A program made the position numbers and the translations under genes. A DNA stretch of 64,000 bases from Chitiniphilus shinanonensis DSM 23277 (lineage in GTDB: Bacteria; Pseudomonadota; Gammaproteobacteria; Burkholderiales; Chitinibacteraceae), in the NCBI RefSeq assembly GCF_000374805.1, contig NZ_KB895335.1:124001-188000 (forward strand). Direction: 5' to 3'. Shown here one piece after another: positions 18,081 to 27,639 of this stretch; position 1 is the stretch's first letter, and each line of letters starts with the position of its first letter. The notes beneath the pieces were generated by a model that was given only the letters and a program-made list of their open reading frames with translations, was not told where the DNA came from and searched no databases.

Positions 18081-19457
18081 TTATGCCGCTCGGCTCGGCG
18101 CCAGCCGCAACCGGGACACCCGGCGGAACAGCAGCACCAGCGCGATCGCCGCGAACGACAGCGCCACCACCAGCGCCAGCCAGTAGCCACGGGCGCCCCA
18201 ACCCGCCCAGCCGAAGCCGCCGAACGCCAGCAGATAGCCCAGCGGCAGCCCGATCGCCCAGAACGCGGTCACGTGCACCACCATCGGCTGGCGCGTCACC
18301 TTGTAACCGCGCAGCACCCCGGCCGCGACCACCTGGGTGGCGTCGGCCAATTGGAACACCCCGGCGAAGATCAGCAGGCTGCCCGCCAGCGCCAGCACCG
18401 CCGCGTCGCGCGTATACCAGCTGGCGACAACGTGGTTGCCGACGATCATCAGCAGCGCCGTACAGCTGGCCACCGCCAGGCCGATGCGGATCCCGGTCCA
18501 GCCGACGAAGCGCGCATAGGCCGGATCGCCCGCGCCCAGCGCCTGTCCCACCCGCACCGTCATCGCCGTGCCCAGCGCCGACGGGATCATGAAGGTAAGC
18601 GATGCCATGTTCAGCGCCACCTGGTGCGCCGCCACCGACACCGTGCCCAGCCGCGCCATCAGCAGCGCCACACCCGAGAACGCGCTGACCTCGACGAAGA
18701 ACATCGCCCCCACCGGCAGCCCCAGCTTGAGCAACTGCCATTGCAGACCCCAGTCGATGCCGCGCCAGTGCTTCAGCGGATCGGTATCGCGGTACACCGG
18801 CGAGATCTTGATCCAGACGACCATCAGCACCAGCGTGAACCAGGTGCACATCGCCGTGGCCCAGCCGCAACCCACCGCGCCCAGCGCCGGCATGCCGAAG
18901 TGGCCGTAGATCAGCACCCAGTTCAGCGGCACGTTCAACGCCAGCCCCGACAGCGCGATCACCATCATCGGCTTGGTCGCGTTCAGGCTGGCGCTGTAGC
19001 CGTACAACACGCGGAACAACGCGAAGCCCGGCAGCGCCCAGGTCACCGCGCGCACGAAACCGCGCGCCTTGGCCTCCACCAGTGGCTCCAGCCCCAGGTG
19101 TCCCAGCAGCGGCTGCGCCAGCCAGGCCACGCCCCAGGCGATCAGGCCCCACACCAGCCCCTGGTACAGCGCCTGCTGCGCCACGCCGGGAATCTCGGCG
19201 CGGCGCTGGCCGCCCACCGCGTGCGCGATCAACGGGCTGGCGGCCAGGGTCAGGCCGATCAGGGTCACGATCATCATCACCCAGATCGACGCGCCCACCG
19301 ACACCGCCGCCAGGTCGCCCGCCGACACGTGCCCCGCCATCACCGCATCGACGAAGGCCGTGCCGGTGCTGGCCAGCTGGCCGACCATGATGGGCCAGCT
19401 CAGTGTCCAGAGGCTGGCGAGTTCGTCCTTGAAATGATGTTGGGGTGACTGCGGCAT
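18081..19457 (-). CDS. MATE family multidrug/Na+ antiporter (NorM-like)
   Basis: 458 residues with about 12 hydrophobic helices in two six-helix halves. The N-terminal PIMVGQLASTGTAFVDAVMAG segment is typical of NorM-type MATE proteins, which expel cationic drugs in exchange for Na+ or H+. The ATG at 19457 is chosen because it precedes the conserved first helix. The gene is convergent with ubiX and its 5' end overlaps a small upstream gene by 58 bp. Confidence 0.92.
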   Translation of the reverse strand: MPQSPQHHFKDELASLWTLSWPIMVGQLASTGTAFVDAVMAGHVSAGDLAAVSVGASIWVMMIVTLIGLTLAASPLIAHAVGGQRRAEIPGVAQQALYQGLVWGLIAWGVAWLAQPLLGHLGLEPLVEAKARGFVRAVTWALPGFALFRVLYGYSASLNATKPMMVIALSGLALNVPLNWVLIYGHFGMPALGAVGCGWATAMCTWFTLVLMVVWIKISPVYRDTDPLKHWRGIDWGLQWQLLKLGLPVGAMFFVEVSAFSGVALLMARLGTVSVAAHQVALNMASLTFMIPSALGTAMTVRVGQALGAGDPAYARFVGWTGIRIGLAVASCTALLMIVGNHVVASWYTRDAAVLALAGSLLIFAGVFQLADATQVVAAGVLRGYKVTRQPMVVHVTAFWAIGLPLGYLLAFGGFGWAGWGARGYWLALVVALSFAAIALVLLFRRVSRLRLAPSRAA

Positions 19458-19717
19458 AGCGGGGGAATCTCGAATTGCCCGATCAGCTCGGGCCAGCGTT
19501 GTTGCAACGAAAGCGCGGTATGCACCGACAGGTCGAACACCAGCAGACTGCCGTCCTGGCGGCGTTCGACGGCAAAGCCCAGTGCGCGCAAGGCGCTTTC
19601 GGCACGAGGCACCTGGGATTCGGCACCGCGGCACGCGCTCAGGCGCAGGCAGCGGCGATGGAGGGACGGCACCGGTTGGCGCGCGGGAACGTCATCGGGG
19701 TAGAAGCAATCGTACAT
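19400..19717 (-). CDS. Small hypothetical protein overlapping the MATE gene start
   Basis: 105 residues, opening MYDCFYPDDVPAR. A near-perfect CAGGAGGT ribosome binding site stands 5 bp before the ATG, better than that of most neighbours. Residues about 40-85 look folded; the last 20 residues are read from the start of the MATE gene in another frame. No family is recognised. The overlap suggests coupled translation with the exporter. Confidence 0.55.
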   Translation of the reverse strand: MYDCFYPDDVPARQPVPSLHRRCLRLSACRGAESQVPRAESALRALGFAVERRQDGSLLVFDLSVHTALSLQQRWPELIGQFEIPPLCRSHPNIISRTNSPASGH

Positions 19718-19743
19718 GGCGACCTCCTGAAGCGACAGCAACA

Positions 19744-19766
19744 GTCGGCCGCCCTGCGCGGCCGAC
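19744..19766 (-). other. Leader hairpin before the small hypothetical gene
   Basis: 9-bp perfect inverted repeat GTCGGCCGC / GCGGCCGAC with a 5-nt loop, 27 bp upstream of the small gene's ATG. No U-tract follows in either direction, so it looks like a 5'-UTR structure rather than a terminator. The rest of 19767-20062 holds only the dtd terminator; I see no gene there. Confidence 0.4.
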
Positions 19767-19904
19767 GCTTTAGCGGATTCGCCCGTCCGGGCCGCGCTCC
19801 GCAAGTTGTCGATTAACTCGGCGCGTACAACACACATCGATTCCGGCCATCGCCATCGCGGCGATGACGGCAAGCCGCGCAAAACGCACGGCGTACCGGC
19901 AAAA

Positions 19905-19929
19905 CAAAAAACCCGCGTGGCCGCGGGTT
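19905..19929 (-). terminator. Terminator downstream of dtd
   Basis: Stem AACCCGCG / CGCGGGTT (19910-19917 and 19922-19929) with a TGGC loop, followed on the minus strand by a T-rich run. It lies about 135 bp after the dtd stop. Confidence 0.65.
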
Positions 19930-20062
19930 GGTCGGCACGCTTTAGCTGTATTTGTTGAAGCGCCCGCAAGCTGGCAGTCAAATCGGCGCTGTGTCGTTGG
20001 TTTTTACGCCCGCCGGCCCGCAGGCGTCAAGCGCGATGTTGCGCCCGGCGCGCGAGTGCGCG

Positions 20063-20515
20063 CTATTCGGGATTGCGCGAATCGAGCAGCAGCGTCACCG
20101 GCCCGTCGTTGACCAGCGCCACCTGCATGTCGGCGCCAAATACCCCCGTCGGCACCGATCGTCCCAGCGCCTGCGACAACTGCGCCACGAAGCGCTCGAA
20201 CATCGGCCCGGACACCTCGCCGGGCGCCGCGCGACTCCACGACGGCCGGTTGCCCTTGCGGCAACTGGCGAACAGGGTGAACTGCGACACCGCCAGCACG
20301 TCGCCGCCCGCGTCCAGCACGCTGCGGTTCATCACCCCCGCCTCGTCGGCGAAGATGCGCAACCGCGCCAGCTTGCCGACCATCCACGCCAGATCGTCGT
20401 CGCTGTCGCTGCCCTCCATCCCCACCAGCAGCAACAGCCCCGGCCCGATCTGCGCCACCGTGGCCTCGCCCACCCGCACCGCCGCCTGGCTTACCCGCTG
20501 CACCAGCACCCGCAT
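20063..20515 (-). CDS. dtd: D-aminoacyl-tRNA deacylase
   Basis: 150 residues, full family length. It hydrolyses D-amino acids (and Gly mischarged on tRNA-Ala) from tRNA. It carries both signature motifs, SQFTL (77-81) and NDGPVT (136-141), that form the dimer-interface active site. The ATG at 20515 (MRVLVQRVS) matches the conserved N-terminus; the longer open frame upstream is not supported. Confidence 0.96.
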   Translation of the reverse strand: MRVLVQRVSQAAVRVGEATVAQIGPGLLLLVGMEGSDSDDDLAWMVGKLARLRIFADEAGVMNRSVLDAGGDVLAVSQFTLFASCRKGNRPSWSRAAPGEVSGPMFERFVAQLSQALGRSVPTGVFGADMQVALVNDGPVTLLLDSRNPE

Positions 20516-20839
20516 CGCCGTTCCTCCGATCCAAAGCCCGCAGTCTACGAGGCGGCACCGCGCCAGTGGAATCGCGAAGCGGGCGGGACGCGCGCCCGGT
20601 CGCCATGCGGGGCGGCGCATCGGCACACGGATATCCGCGCCGAGCGGATGCCGGAAGCATGAATCCCGTCGGTCCGCTGCGCCCGATTCGGCCGTCGATT
20701 CAAATACTTGCCCACCACCGGCCATCGCCCCATTCCGCCGTCCGGCCCCTTGCTGCACTGCGCCACCGGCTGGCGCGGCACGGCGTTTTTCACTAACATC
20801 AGGGGCTTACGTTCAACGCTCTATCCAAAGGAAATGATG

Positions 20840-21946
20840 ATGAAGAAAGTTGGCCTCGTCGGCTGGCGCGGCATGGTCGGCTCGGTGCTGATGCAGCGCA
20901 TGCAGGAAGAAAAGGACTTCGACCTGATCGAGCCGGTGTTCTTCACCACCTCGCAGGCCGGCCAGCCCGCCCCGGCCATCGGTGGCGCGACCGGCACGCT
21001 GAAGGACGCCAAATCCATCGACGACCTCAAGGCGATGGACATCATCATTTCCTGCCAGGGCGGCGACTACACCACCGAGATCTTCGGCAAGCTGCGCGCC
21101 GCCGGCTGGAACGGCTACTGGATCGACGCTGCCTCCACCCTGCGCATGGAAGACGACGCCGTCATCATCCTGGATCCGGTGAACCGCGGCGTGATCGACG
21201 CGGCGCTGGCTCGTGGCGTGAAGAACTACATCGGCGGCAACTGTACCAACTCGATCCTGCTGATGGGCGTGGGCGCGCTGTTCCGCGAAGGGCTGGTCGA
21301 CTGGGTCAGCTCCATGACCTATCAGGCCGCATCCGGCGGCGGCGCCAACCACATGCGCGAACTGCTCAAGGGCATGGGCGTGGTCTATGGCTCGGTGGCC
21401 GACGAACTGGCGACGCCGGCTTCCGCCATCCTCGACATCGACCGCAAGGTGGCCCAGACCATCCGCAGCGACGTGCCGACCGAATACTTCGGCGCCCCGC
21501 TCGCCGGCGGCCTGATCCCCTGGATCGACAAGCAGCTGGAAAACGGCCAGTCCAAGGAGGAATGGAAGGGCCAGGCCGAGGTGAACAAGATCCTCGGCAA
21601 CGCCACCCCGATCCCGGTCGATGGCCTGTGCGTGCGCATCGGCGCCATGCGCTGCCACAGCCTGGCGCTGACGCTGAAGCTGAACAAGAACCTGCCGCTG
21701 GCCGAGATCGAATCGATCATCAAGTCGGGCAACCAGTGGGTGAAGTGGGTGCCGAACGACCGCGAAGTCACGGTCAAGGAACTCACCCCCGCCAGCATCA
21801 CCGGCGGTCTGGAAGTGGGCGTGGGCCGCGTGCGCAAGCTGAACATGGGCCCGGACTACGTGTCTGCCTTCGTCATCGGCGACCAGTTGCTGTGGGGTGC
21901 CGCCGAGCCGCTGCGCCGCATGCTGCGCATCCTGCTGGAAGACTGA
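20840..21946 (+). CDS. asd: Aspartate-semialdehyde dehydrogenase
   Basis: 368 residues; E. coli Asd has 367. It makes aspartate semialdehyde for Lys/DAP, Thr and Met. The NADP-binding N-terminus is [12 protein letters not shown], the catalytic Cys135 lies in GGNCTNS, and an RIGAMRCHS segment holds the active-site His. Three consecutive ATGs open the frame; the third (20840) has the best spacing (7 bp) from AAAGGA. A terminator follows after about 70 bp. Confidence 0.96.
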   Translation: MKKVGLVGWRGMVGSVLMQRMQEEKDFDLIEPVFFTTSQAGQPAPAIGGATGTLKDAKSIDDLKAMDIIISCQGGDYTTEIFGKLRAAGWNGYWIDAASTLRMEDDAVIILDPVNRGVIDAALARGVKNYIGGNCTNSILLMGVGALFREGLVDWVSSMTYQAASGGGANHMRELLKGMGVVYGSVADELATPASAILDIDRKVAQTIRSDVPTEYFGAPLAGGLIPWIDKQLENGQSKEEWKGQAEVNKILGNATPIPVDGLCVRIGAMRCHSLALTLKLNKNLPLAEIESIIKSGNQWVKWVPNDREVTVKELTPASITGGLEVGVGRVRKLNMGPDYVSAFVIGDQLLWGAAEPLRRMLRILLED

Positions 21947-22015
21947 TCCGCCCCAGGCGGCCCCAGCCGGGGCCGCGCCGCGCAGTAAGAGCCTGTTCCA
22001 AGGCCACCAAAAAGG

Positions 22016-22042
22016 ACGGGACGCCTCGCGTCCCGTTTCTTT
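22016..22042 (+). terminator. Terminator after asd
   Basis: Stem ACGGGACGC / GCGTCCCGT (22016-22024 and 22028-22036) with a CTC loop, followed by TTCTTTT. It is only 20 bp before the next gene, which may therefore be read by leakage or from its own promoter. Confidence 0.75.
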
Positions 22043-22061
22043 TGCCTGGAGACCGAACGAC

Positions 22062-22457
22062 ATGTTGTGGACCATGCTGAAACGCCTGGGGCGCGCACCG
22101 ACGCGCGAACAGGAGGAAAGCCCGCTGCTGGCGCCGACTCAGTTGCTGCCGGCCACCCGCGAGCGGCAGGAGGCCAAGGCCAGCCACCCGCTCAATCATT
22201 CGCTGCTGTACCGCATCAAGCGCGACGCGCTGGCCATCGTCGCCGACATGAACCGCGGCGTCGCCATGCCCGACTGCGCGCTGCTGGCACGCCAGCTCGC
22301 CTTCGTGCAGAAAGAGCTGATCCAGGCCGCCTATCACGACGAATCGCTGCCGCGCGAGCAGCGGCAGACCCTGGCGCGTTATCACGCGCTGAACATCCGC
22401 CAGGGCATCGGCGAGCGACGCGACCGGCCGCTGCGCGGCGTCGGCGCCGACAGCTGA
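22062..22457 (+). CDS. Hypothetical protein
   Basis: 131 residues, Arg-, Gln- and Leu-rich, probably helical and cytoplasmic, without signal peptide or membrane segment. An AYHDESLPREQRQTLARYHALN stretch suggests a compact helical fold. No family recognised. It sits between the asd terminator and the convergent hemerythrin gene (7 bp between stop codons). Confidence 0.65.
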   Translation: MLWTMLKRLGRAPTREQEESPLLAPTQLLPATRERQEAKASHPLNHSLLYRIKRDALAIVADMNRGVAMPDCALLARQLAFVQKELIQAAYHDESLPREQRQTLARYHALNIRQGIGERRDRPLRGVGADS

Positions 22458-22464
22458 AGCGGCC

Positions 22465-22992
22465 TCAGCCCTCGCCCGGCCGGCGACGCGCCGCCATCCG
22501 CTCACCCATGCGGGCCAGTTCCTCCGGCCGCAGCAAGGTCTCCGCCCACGGGTAGACGTAGGTTTCCTCCCGGTCGGCGTGCGCGATGTATTGCGCGGCG
22601 AAGCGTTCGGCCCGCGCCTCGTCCAGCGCCACCGCCACGCCTTGTACCACCTGCGCCAACTGCTCGCGCCACACCCGCCATTGCGCACCGAGCACGTCGT
22701 GCTCGGCCTGCAACGCGCGCAGGGTCTGCAACGGCTCGCCGCTGAGCCGGCCGCCCAACAGCGCGAACAGATCGTCGTCCTCGTCGGCATGGTGCAACGG
22801 CGCCGCCACGTCGAAGTAGCGCAGGATGGCGCGCGCCGCCTCCGCCGCCTGGGCATCGGCGCCGTGCTGCGCGAGGTGCGCGGCCAGCCTGGGCAGCAGC
22901 GCCGCGTAATGGCGCACCCGTTCGTGGCAGGCGTGCAGCATGGCCAGCGGATCGTCGAAGCCCACGGCTTCGGTTTCGAAAGGGTTGCGCAT
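22465..22992 (-). CDS. Hemerythrin domain-containing protein
   Basis: 175 residues, all-helical HHE type. The di-iron ligand pattern is visible as CHERVRHY, LHHADEDDDLF, EHDVL and HADREETYVYP, in the order of the four-helix bundle. Proteins of this type bind or sense O2/NO or store iron; the specific role is not shown. Transcribed toward the hypothetical gene and divergent from gshA, 305 bp away. Confidence 0.88.
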   Translation of the reverse strand: MRNPFETEAVGFDDPLAMLHACHERVRHYAALLPRLAAHLAQHGADAQAAEAARAILRYFDVAAPLHHADEDDDLFALLGGRLSGEPLQTLRALQAEHDVLGAQWRVWREQLAQVVQGVAVALDEARAERFAAQYIAHADREETYVYPWAETLLRPEELARMGERMAARRRPGEG

Positions 22993-23118
22993 GAAAAAGG
23001 CCCGTCGGATCGTCGAAACTCAATGATAACCCCGCCGTATCGCCCGCTCCTGCGCAGGATCAGACCCGACACCCGGCCTCCGCCGTGGTCGCGGCATCAC
23101 CCAGGTTGTGGCACCTTC

Positions 23119-23148
23119 TTGATTCTGGATCGGCCAGCCTCATATTAG
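23119..23148 (+). promoter_or_regulatory. Candidate promoter of gshA-gshB
   Basis: TTGATT (23119-23124) and TATTAG (23143-23148) are separated by 18 bp, 150 bp before gshA. The remaining part of the 22993-23297 gap shows no gene or further signal. Confidence 0.35.
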
Positions 23149-23297
23149 GGCGAATCGATCTTCAAACGCGGGTGGGCCCCGAGCCGCCAGCGCCTGCACT
23201 GAAGACCAACCATGACAACGCCCGCCCCGACCGCTCCGGTTCGCGTGGCCGGTTTTCGACGGCTTGTTTCCGGCCGTGGCAAAAAAGGACCTCCTCC

Positions 23298-24590
23298 ATG
23301 AGCGTACCGCATCTCGTCACCGCCCTTTCGGGCCCGATCCTCGACCTGGAACGCAAGATCCTCGCCGCCCAGCCGGAGATCGAACACTGGTTCCGCAATC
23401 AATGGCAGGAACTGACGCCGCCGTTCTACGGCTCGGTCGATCTGCGCAATGCCGGCTACAAGCTGGCGCCGGTGGACATGAACCTGTTCCCCGGCGGCTT
23501 CAACAACCTGAATCCCGATTTCCACCCGCTGGCGGTGCAGGCCGCGATGGGCGCGCTGGAAAATCTCTGTCCCAGCGCGCGCCGCCTGCTGCTGGTGCCC
23601 GAGAACCACACCCGCAACACCTTCTACCTGCAGAACGTCGCCGCGCTGGTGCGCATCCTGCGCCAGGCCGGGCTGGCGGTGCGGCTGGGCAGCCTCAACC
23701 CCGACATCATCGAGCCGACCACGCTCGACCTGCCCGATGGCCAGAAGCTGGTGCTCGAACCGCTGGAACGCCACGGCGACCGCCTGACCCTGCCCGGCTT
23801 CGATCCCTGCGTGGTGCTGCTGAACAACGACCTGTCCGGCGGCATTCCGTCCATCCTGCAGAACCTGGAACAACAGGTGCTGCCGCCGCTGCGCGCCGGC
23901 TGGTCCACCCGCCGCAAGACCAACCACTTCGCCGCCTACGATCATGTCGCCGGCGACTTCGCCCGCCTGATCGGCATCGATCCGTGGGTGATCAACCCGT
24001 ACTTCGACCACGTGGACGGCCTGGACTTCCACCAGCGCGACGGCGAGGACCGGCTGGCCGCGTCGGTGGACGCCATGCTGGCGCGCATCCGCCGCAAGTA
24101 CGCCGAGCACGGCATCGACCACGAGCCCTTCGTCATCGTCAAAGCCAACGCCGGCACCTACGGCATGGGCGTGATGAGTGTGAAGTCGGCGGACGAGGTG
24201 CGCGGCCTCAACCGCAAGCAGCGCAACAAGATGTCGGTGGTCAAGGAGGGCCTGGAAGTGCACGACGTGATCGTGCAGGAAGGCGTGCCCACCTTCGAGC
24301 ACATCGACGACGCCGTCGCCGAGCCGGTGGTCTACATGCTGGACCGCTTCGTGATCGGCGGCTTCTACCGCGTGCACACCGGCCGCGGCCCGGAAGAGAA
24401 CCTCAACGCGCCGGGCATGCACTTCGCGCCGCTGGCCTTCGCCACACCGTGTACCACGCCCGACTGCGACGGCGCGCCCGACAGCGAGCCGAACCGCTTC
24501 TACGCCTATGGCGTGGTCGCCCGCCTGGCCCTGCTGGCCGCCGCCCACGAACTGGAGCCGGCGACGCAGGAAGTCGCCCTGGCGGTCTGA
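23298..24590 (+). CDS. gshA: Glutamate-cysteine ligase (proteobacterial GshA type)
   Basis: 430 residues. It joins Glu and Cys, the first step of glutathione synthesis. It belongs to the betaproteobacterial GshA family, not the E. coli type: it has the [11 protein letters not shown] segment, [17 protein letters not shown] and the C-terminal GGFYRVH region resembling an ATP-grasp site. A GGACCTCCTCC stretch stands before the ATG. gshB follows after 1 bp. Confidence 0.93.
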   Translation: MSVPHLVTALSGPILDLERKILAAQPEIEHWFRNQWQELTPPFYGSVDLRNAGYKLAPVDMNLFPGGFNNLNPDFHPLAVQAAMGALENLCPSARRLLLVPENHTRNTFYLQNVAALVRILRQAGLAVRLGSLNPDIIEPTTLDLPDGQKLVLEPLERHGDRLTLPGFDPCVVLLNNDLSGGIPSILQNLEQQVLPPLRAGWSTRRKTNHFAAYDHVAGDFARLIGIDPWVINPYFDHVDGLDFHQRDGEDRLAASVDAMLARIRRKYAEHGIDHEPFVIVKANAGTYGMGVMSVKSADEVRGLNRKQRNKMSVVKEGLEVHDVIVQEGVPTFEHIDDAVAEPVVYMLDRFVIGGFYRVHTGRGPEENLNAPGMHFAPLAFATPCTTPDCDGAPDSEPNRFYAYGVVARLALLAAAHELEPATQEVALAV

Positions 24591-24591
24591 C

Positions 24592-25569
24592 ATGACGACA
24601 CGACTGCTGGTCGTCGCCGACGCCCCCCGCGGCTTCAAGATCCACAAGGATTCCACCTACGTCATGCTGCGCGAGGCCGCGCGGCGCGGCTGGGCGCTGT
24701 GGATCTGCGAAACCGCCGACCTGCGCGTGCGCGAAGGCGTGGTCGAGGCCCGCGCGCGGCCGCTGGCCTTCACCGACACCCAGGAATACCAGCGCTGGTT
24801 CGAATTGGGCGGCGCCGAGACCCAGGCGCTGCGCGACTTCGACGCGGTGCTGATGCGCACCGATCCGCCGTTCGACCAGCAATACCTGTACGCCACCCAC
24901 CTGTTCACGCTGGCCGAACGCCAGGGCGCGCGGGTGTTCAATCCGGGCCAGGCGCTGCGCGACTACAACGAGAAGCTGTCCATCCTGCGCTTCCCCGAGG
25001 TGATCGCCCCCACCCTGGTCAGCCAGCGCGGCGCCGACTTGCGCGAATTCCTGTCCGAGCACGGCGACATCATCCTCAAGCCGCTCGACGGCATGGGCGG
25101 CAGCGGCATCTTCCGCCTGACGCGGCAGGACCCGAACATCGGCTCCATCATCGAGACCCTCACCGCCGACGAAACGCGCACCGTGATGGCGCAGCGCTAC
25201 ATTCCGGCCATCGTCGACGGCGACAAGCGCATCCTGCTGATCGACGGCAAGCCGGTGGACTGGTGCCTGGCGCGGGTGCCGCTGGCCGGCGAGACGCGCG
25301 GCAACCTTGCCGCCGGCGGCACCGGCTACGCCCGCCCGCTCAGCCCGCGCGATCGCGAGATCGCCGAATCGCTCGGCCCCAGGCTGGCGGCGGATGGCCT
25401 GCTGCTGGTGGGGCTGGACGTAATCGGCGACTACGTCACCGAGATCAACGTCACCAGCCCGACCTGCTTCCAGGAGATCACCCAGCAAGCGGGCATCGAC
25501 GTACCGGCCTTGTTCATCGACGCGCTGGAGCGCAAGGTCGCCGCCGCGTCGCACCGGCAAGAGGGTTGA
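24592..25569 (+). CDS. gshB: Glutathione synthetase
   Basis: 325 residues. It adds Gly to gamma-Glu-Cys. The N-terminal pre-ATP-grasp domain includes [17 protein letters not shown]; the ATP-grasp part has [14 protein letters not shown] and the metal-binding [13 protein letters not shown] near the C-terminus. It directly follows gshA and is certainly co-transcribed. The next gene, apbE, is separated only by repeat DNA. Confidence 0.96.
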   Translation: MTTRLLVVADAPRGFKIHKDSTYVMLREAARRGWALWICETADLRVREGVVEARARPLAFTDTQEYQRWFELGGAETQALRDFDAVLMRTDPPFDQQYLYATHLFTLAERQGARVFNPGQALRDYNEKLSILRFPEVIAPTLVSQRGADLREFLSEHGDIILKPLDGMGGSGIFRLTRQDPNIGSIIETLTADETRTVMAQRYIPAIVDGDKRILLIDGKPVDWCLARVPLAGETRGNLAAGGTGYARPLSPRDREIAESLGPRLAADGLLLVGLDVIGDYVTEINVTSPTCFQEITQQAGIDVPALFIDALERKVAAASHRQEG

Positions 25570-25576
25570 GGTAGTA

Positions 25577-26758
25577 ATGCTGGGAAGGGGGAAGAGGGAA
25601 GGGGGAAGGGTCAAGGCAGCTTGGTGGTCCGCGTGGCGCAGTGTCCGTTCGACAATCAACAACACCTGGCACAACCACCGGCCCACCCTTCCCTCTTCCC
25701 CCTTCCCTCTTCCCTCCCACATCCTTCCCACCAAACGCTGGCTCGCCCCTCTGCTCGCGCTGGCGCTGGCCGGCTGCGGCCAACCCCCGCTCTACCAGCA
25801 GACCGGCTTCGTATTCGGCACCAAGGTGGACATCGCCATCTGGGGCCTGCCCGAGCCGGTGGCCGCCAGGCATGCCGCCGCGGTGCTGGCCGAGCTGGAC
25901 CGCCTGCACGCCCGCCTGCATCCCTGGCAACCGTCGCCGCTCACCCAGCTCAACGCCGCCCTGGCGCGCGGCGAGGCCGGCAACGCCGACGCCGAGCTGG
26001 TCGGGCTGATCGAACAGGCGCGCGGCTACGCCCGGCGCAGCGACCAGTTGTTCAACCCCGCCATCGGCGGCCTGATCGGGCTGTGGGGCTTTCATGCCGA
26101 CCAGTACGCGGCACGCCTGCCCGATCCGGCACGCGTCGCGGCGCAGGTGGCCGCGCATCCCACCCTGGACGATCTGCAAATCGTCGGGTCCAGCATCGGC
26201 AGCACCAATCCGGCGGTCCAGCTCGACTTCGGCGGCTTCGCCAAGGGCTGGGCGCTCGACCGCAGCGCCAACTACCTGCGCCGCCACCGCGTCTACAACG
26301 CGCTGATCAATATCGGCGGCAACGTGCTGGCGCTGGGACGCAAGGGCGAGGAACCGTGGAAGGTGGGGCTGCAACACCCGCGCCAGCCGCGCGCGATGGC
26401 GGTGATCGCGCTGCGCGACGGCGAAGCCATCGGCACTTCGGGCGACTACCAGCGTTACTTCGAAGTCGGCGGCCGGCGCTACAGCCACCTGCTCGATCCC
26501 CGCACCGGGCAGCCGGCCCGCACCATGCAGTCGGCCACGGTGATCGCGCCGCCGTCGCTGGAGGCCGGCGCCGTCTCGGACGCCGCGACCAAACCGATCT
26601 TCATCGGCGGGCGCGAACATGCGCTCGACTACGCCGGCCGCTTCGGCGTCGGCGACGTGCTGCTGGTGGCCAACGATGGCAGCGTGTTCGTCAGCGCCAG
26701 CATGCAGCCGCGCCTGCAATGGCTGGTGCCGCCACCGCACCTCTACCGGCTGCGCTGA
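25577..26758 (+). CDS. apbE: FAD:protein FMN transferase ApbE (lipoprotein), start inside a repeat
   Basis: 393 residues as read from the only in-frame ATG. ApbE attaches FMN covalently to Thr/Ser of flavoproteins such as Nqr/Rnf subunits. It has the GTKVDI N-terminal segment, the DFGGFAKGWALD motif, INIGGNVLALG, and the SHLLDPRTGQP Mg/FAD region. The lipoprotein signal (KRWLAPLLALALAGC) begins only near residue 53; everything before it is encoded by a purine/pyrimidine inverted repeat. The native start was therefore probably replaced when the element arrived, or a rare start codon near 25730 is used. Confidence 0.88.
   Translation: MLGRGKREGGRVKAAWWSAWRSVRSTINNTWHNHRPTLPSSPFPLPSHILPTKRWLAPLLALALAGCGQPPLYQQTGFVFGTKVDIAIWGLPEPVAARHAAAVLAELDRLHARLHPWQPSPLTQLNAALARGEAGNADAELVGLIEQARGYARRSDQLFNPAIGGLIGLWGFHADQYAARLPDPARVAAQVAAHPTLDDLQIVGSSIGSTNPAVQLDFGGFAKGWALDRSANYLRRHRVYNALINIGGNVLALGRKGEEPWKVGLQHPRQPRAMAVIALRDGEAIGTSGDYQRYFEVGGRRYSHLLDPRTGQPARTMQSATVIAPPSLEAGAVSDAATKPIFIGGREHALDYAGRFGVGDVLLVANDGSVFVSASMQPRLQWLVPPPHLYRLR
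25580..25730. repeat. Inverted-repeat element with GGGAAGA-type arms
   Basis: The left arm (25580-25610) is built of GGGAAGG/GGGAAGA iterations; the right arm (25685-25730) is its complement (CTTCCCTCTTCCC). About 75 bp of unrelated DNA form the loop. It fills the gshB-apbE junction and runs into the apbE reading frame. Same architecture as the elements at 32.8, 41.8, 57.7 and 58.6 kb but with a different arm sequence. Confidence 0.85.
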
Positions 26759-26870
26759 GCGCCATGGCGATACCCGCAGGTAAGCATCGGATGAGCCCGA
26801 TCCGCCCCGCCACCAGGCAGCGTGGACGCAGAATCGAGTTGCCACGATCCAGGACAATATCCCTGAGTGC

Positions 26871-26887
26871 ACCCCTGCGGGGTTTTC
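26871..26887 (+). terminator. Weak terminator-like hairpin after apbE
   Basis: Short stem ACCCC / GGGGT (26871-26875 and 26879-26883) with a TGC loop and a following TTT. The low stem length makes it a weak or partial terminator before the PTS genes. Confidence 0.35.
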
Positions 26888-26930
26888 AGTTATAACGTCA
26901 GAAAACCGCACATTCAGGAAAGCTGCCCGC

Positions 26931-27326
26931 ATGGTCGGAATCGTCATCGTTACCCATGTCAGCCTCGGTGAAGCGCTGATTTCGTGTGCCCAGCACATCA
27001 TGGGTCGTCCGCTCGACAATCTGGCGCAACTGGCCGTCAGCAAGGCCGACGACCCGGACGACGTGGTACGCCGCGCCCGCGAGCTGGTGCAGTCGCTCGA
27101 CGACGGCTCGGGCGTGCTGCTGCTGACCGACATCTACGGCGGCACCCCGTCCAACGTCGCCAACCGCCTGATCGAGCCGAACCGGGTCGAGGCCGTGGCC
27201 GGCGTCAACCTGCCGATGCTGGTCCGGGCGCTCACCTATAGTCATCAGTCGCTGGAAGTGGTCGTCAGCAAGGCGATCACCGGCGGCCTGGAAGGCGTGC
27301 TCTACATGCTGCCGCCGCTCGAGTAA
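26931..27326 (+). CDS. PTS EIIA component, mannose/fructose (EIIA-Man) family
   Basis: 131 residues, a stand-alone EIIA-Man domain. The phosphoryl-accepting His9 lies in VTHVSLGEAL, and the LLTDIYGGTPSN segment forms the active-site wall. No EIIB, EIIC or EIID partner is nearby, so it probably has a regulatory role, as in other betaproteobacteria where EIIA-Man, HPr and EI form a sugar-free phosphorelay. ptsH follows after 18 bp. Confidence 0.92.
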   Translation: MVGIVIVTHVSLGEALISCAQHIMGRPLDNLAQLAVSKADDPDDVVRRARELVQSLDDGSGVLLLTDIYGGTPSNVANRLIEPNRVEAVAGVNLPMLVRALTYSHQSLEVVVSKAITGGLEGVLYMLPPLE

Positions 27327-27344
27327 TGCAATCGGAAGTCACCC

Positions 27345-27617
27345 ATGACGCAACAGGAAGTCGAAATCGTCAACAAGCTCGGCCTGCATGCCCGGGCGTC
27401 GAGCAAGTTCACCCAACTGGCCAGCCAGTTCAGGTGCGAAGTATGGATCACCCGCAACCAGCGGCGCGTCAACGCCAAATCGATCATGGGCGTGATGATG
27501 CTGGCCGCGGGCAAGGGCAGCAGCATCATCATCGAAACCGACAACGGCCCGGATGAGCGGGAAGCCATGGACGCGCTGGTCGCGTTGGTGGCGGACCGCT
27601 TCGGCGAGGGCGAGTAA
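27345..27617 (+). CDS. ptsH: Phosphocarrier protein HPr
   Basis: 90 residues. His15 in LGLHARAS is the EI-phosphorylated residue and Ser46 in NAKSIMGVMML is in the context used by HPr kinase, which is encoded at 14.6 kb. It passes phosphate from EI to EIIA proteins. It lies between EIIA-Man and ptsI in one operon. Confidence 0.96.
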   Translation: MTQQEVEIVNKLGLHARASSKFTQLASQFRCEVWITRNQRRVNAKSIMGVMMLAAGKGSSIIIETDNGPDEREAMDALVALVADRFGEGE

Positions 27618-27639
27618 ACCAGCGGGCGAGGAGAGGCGG

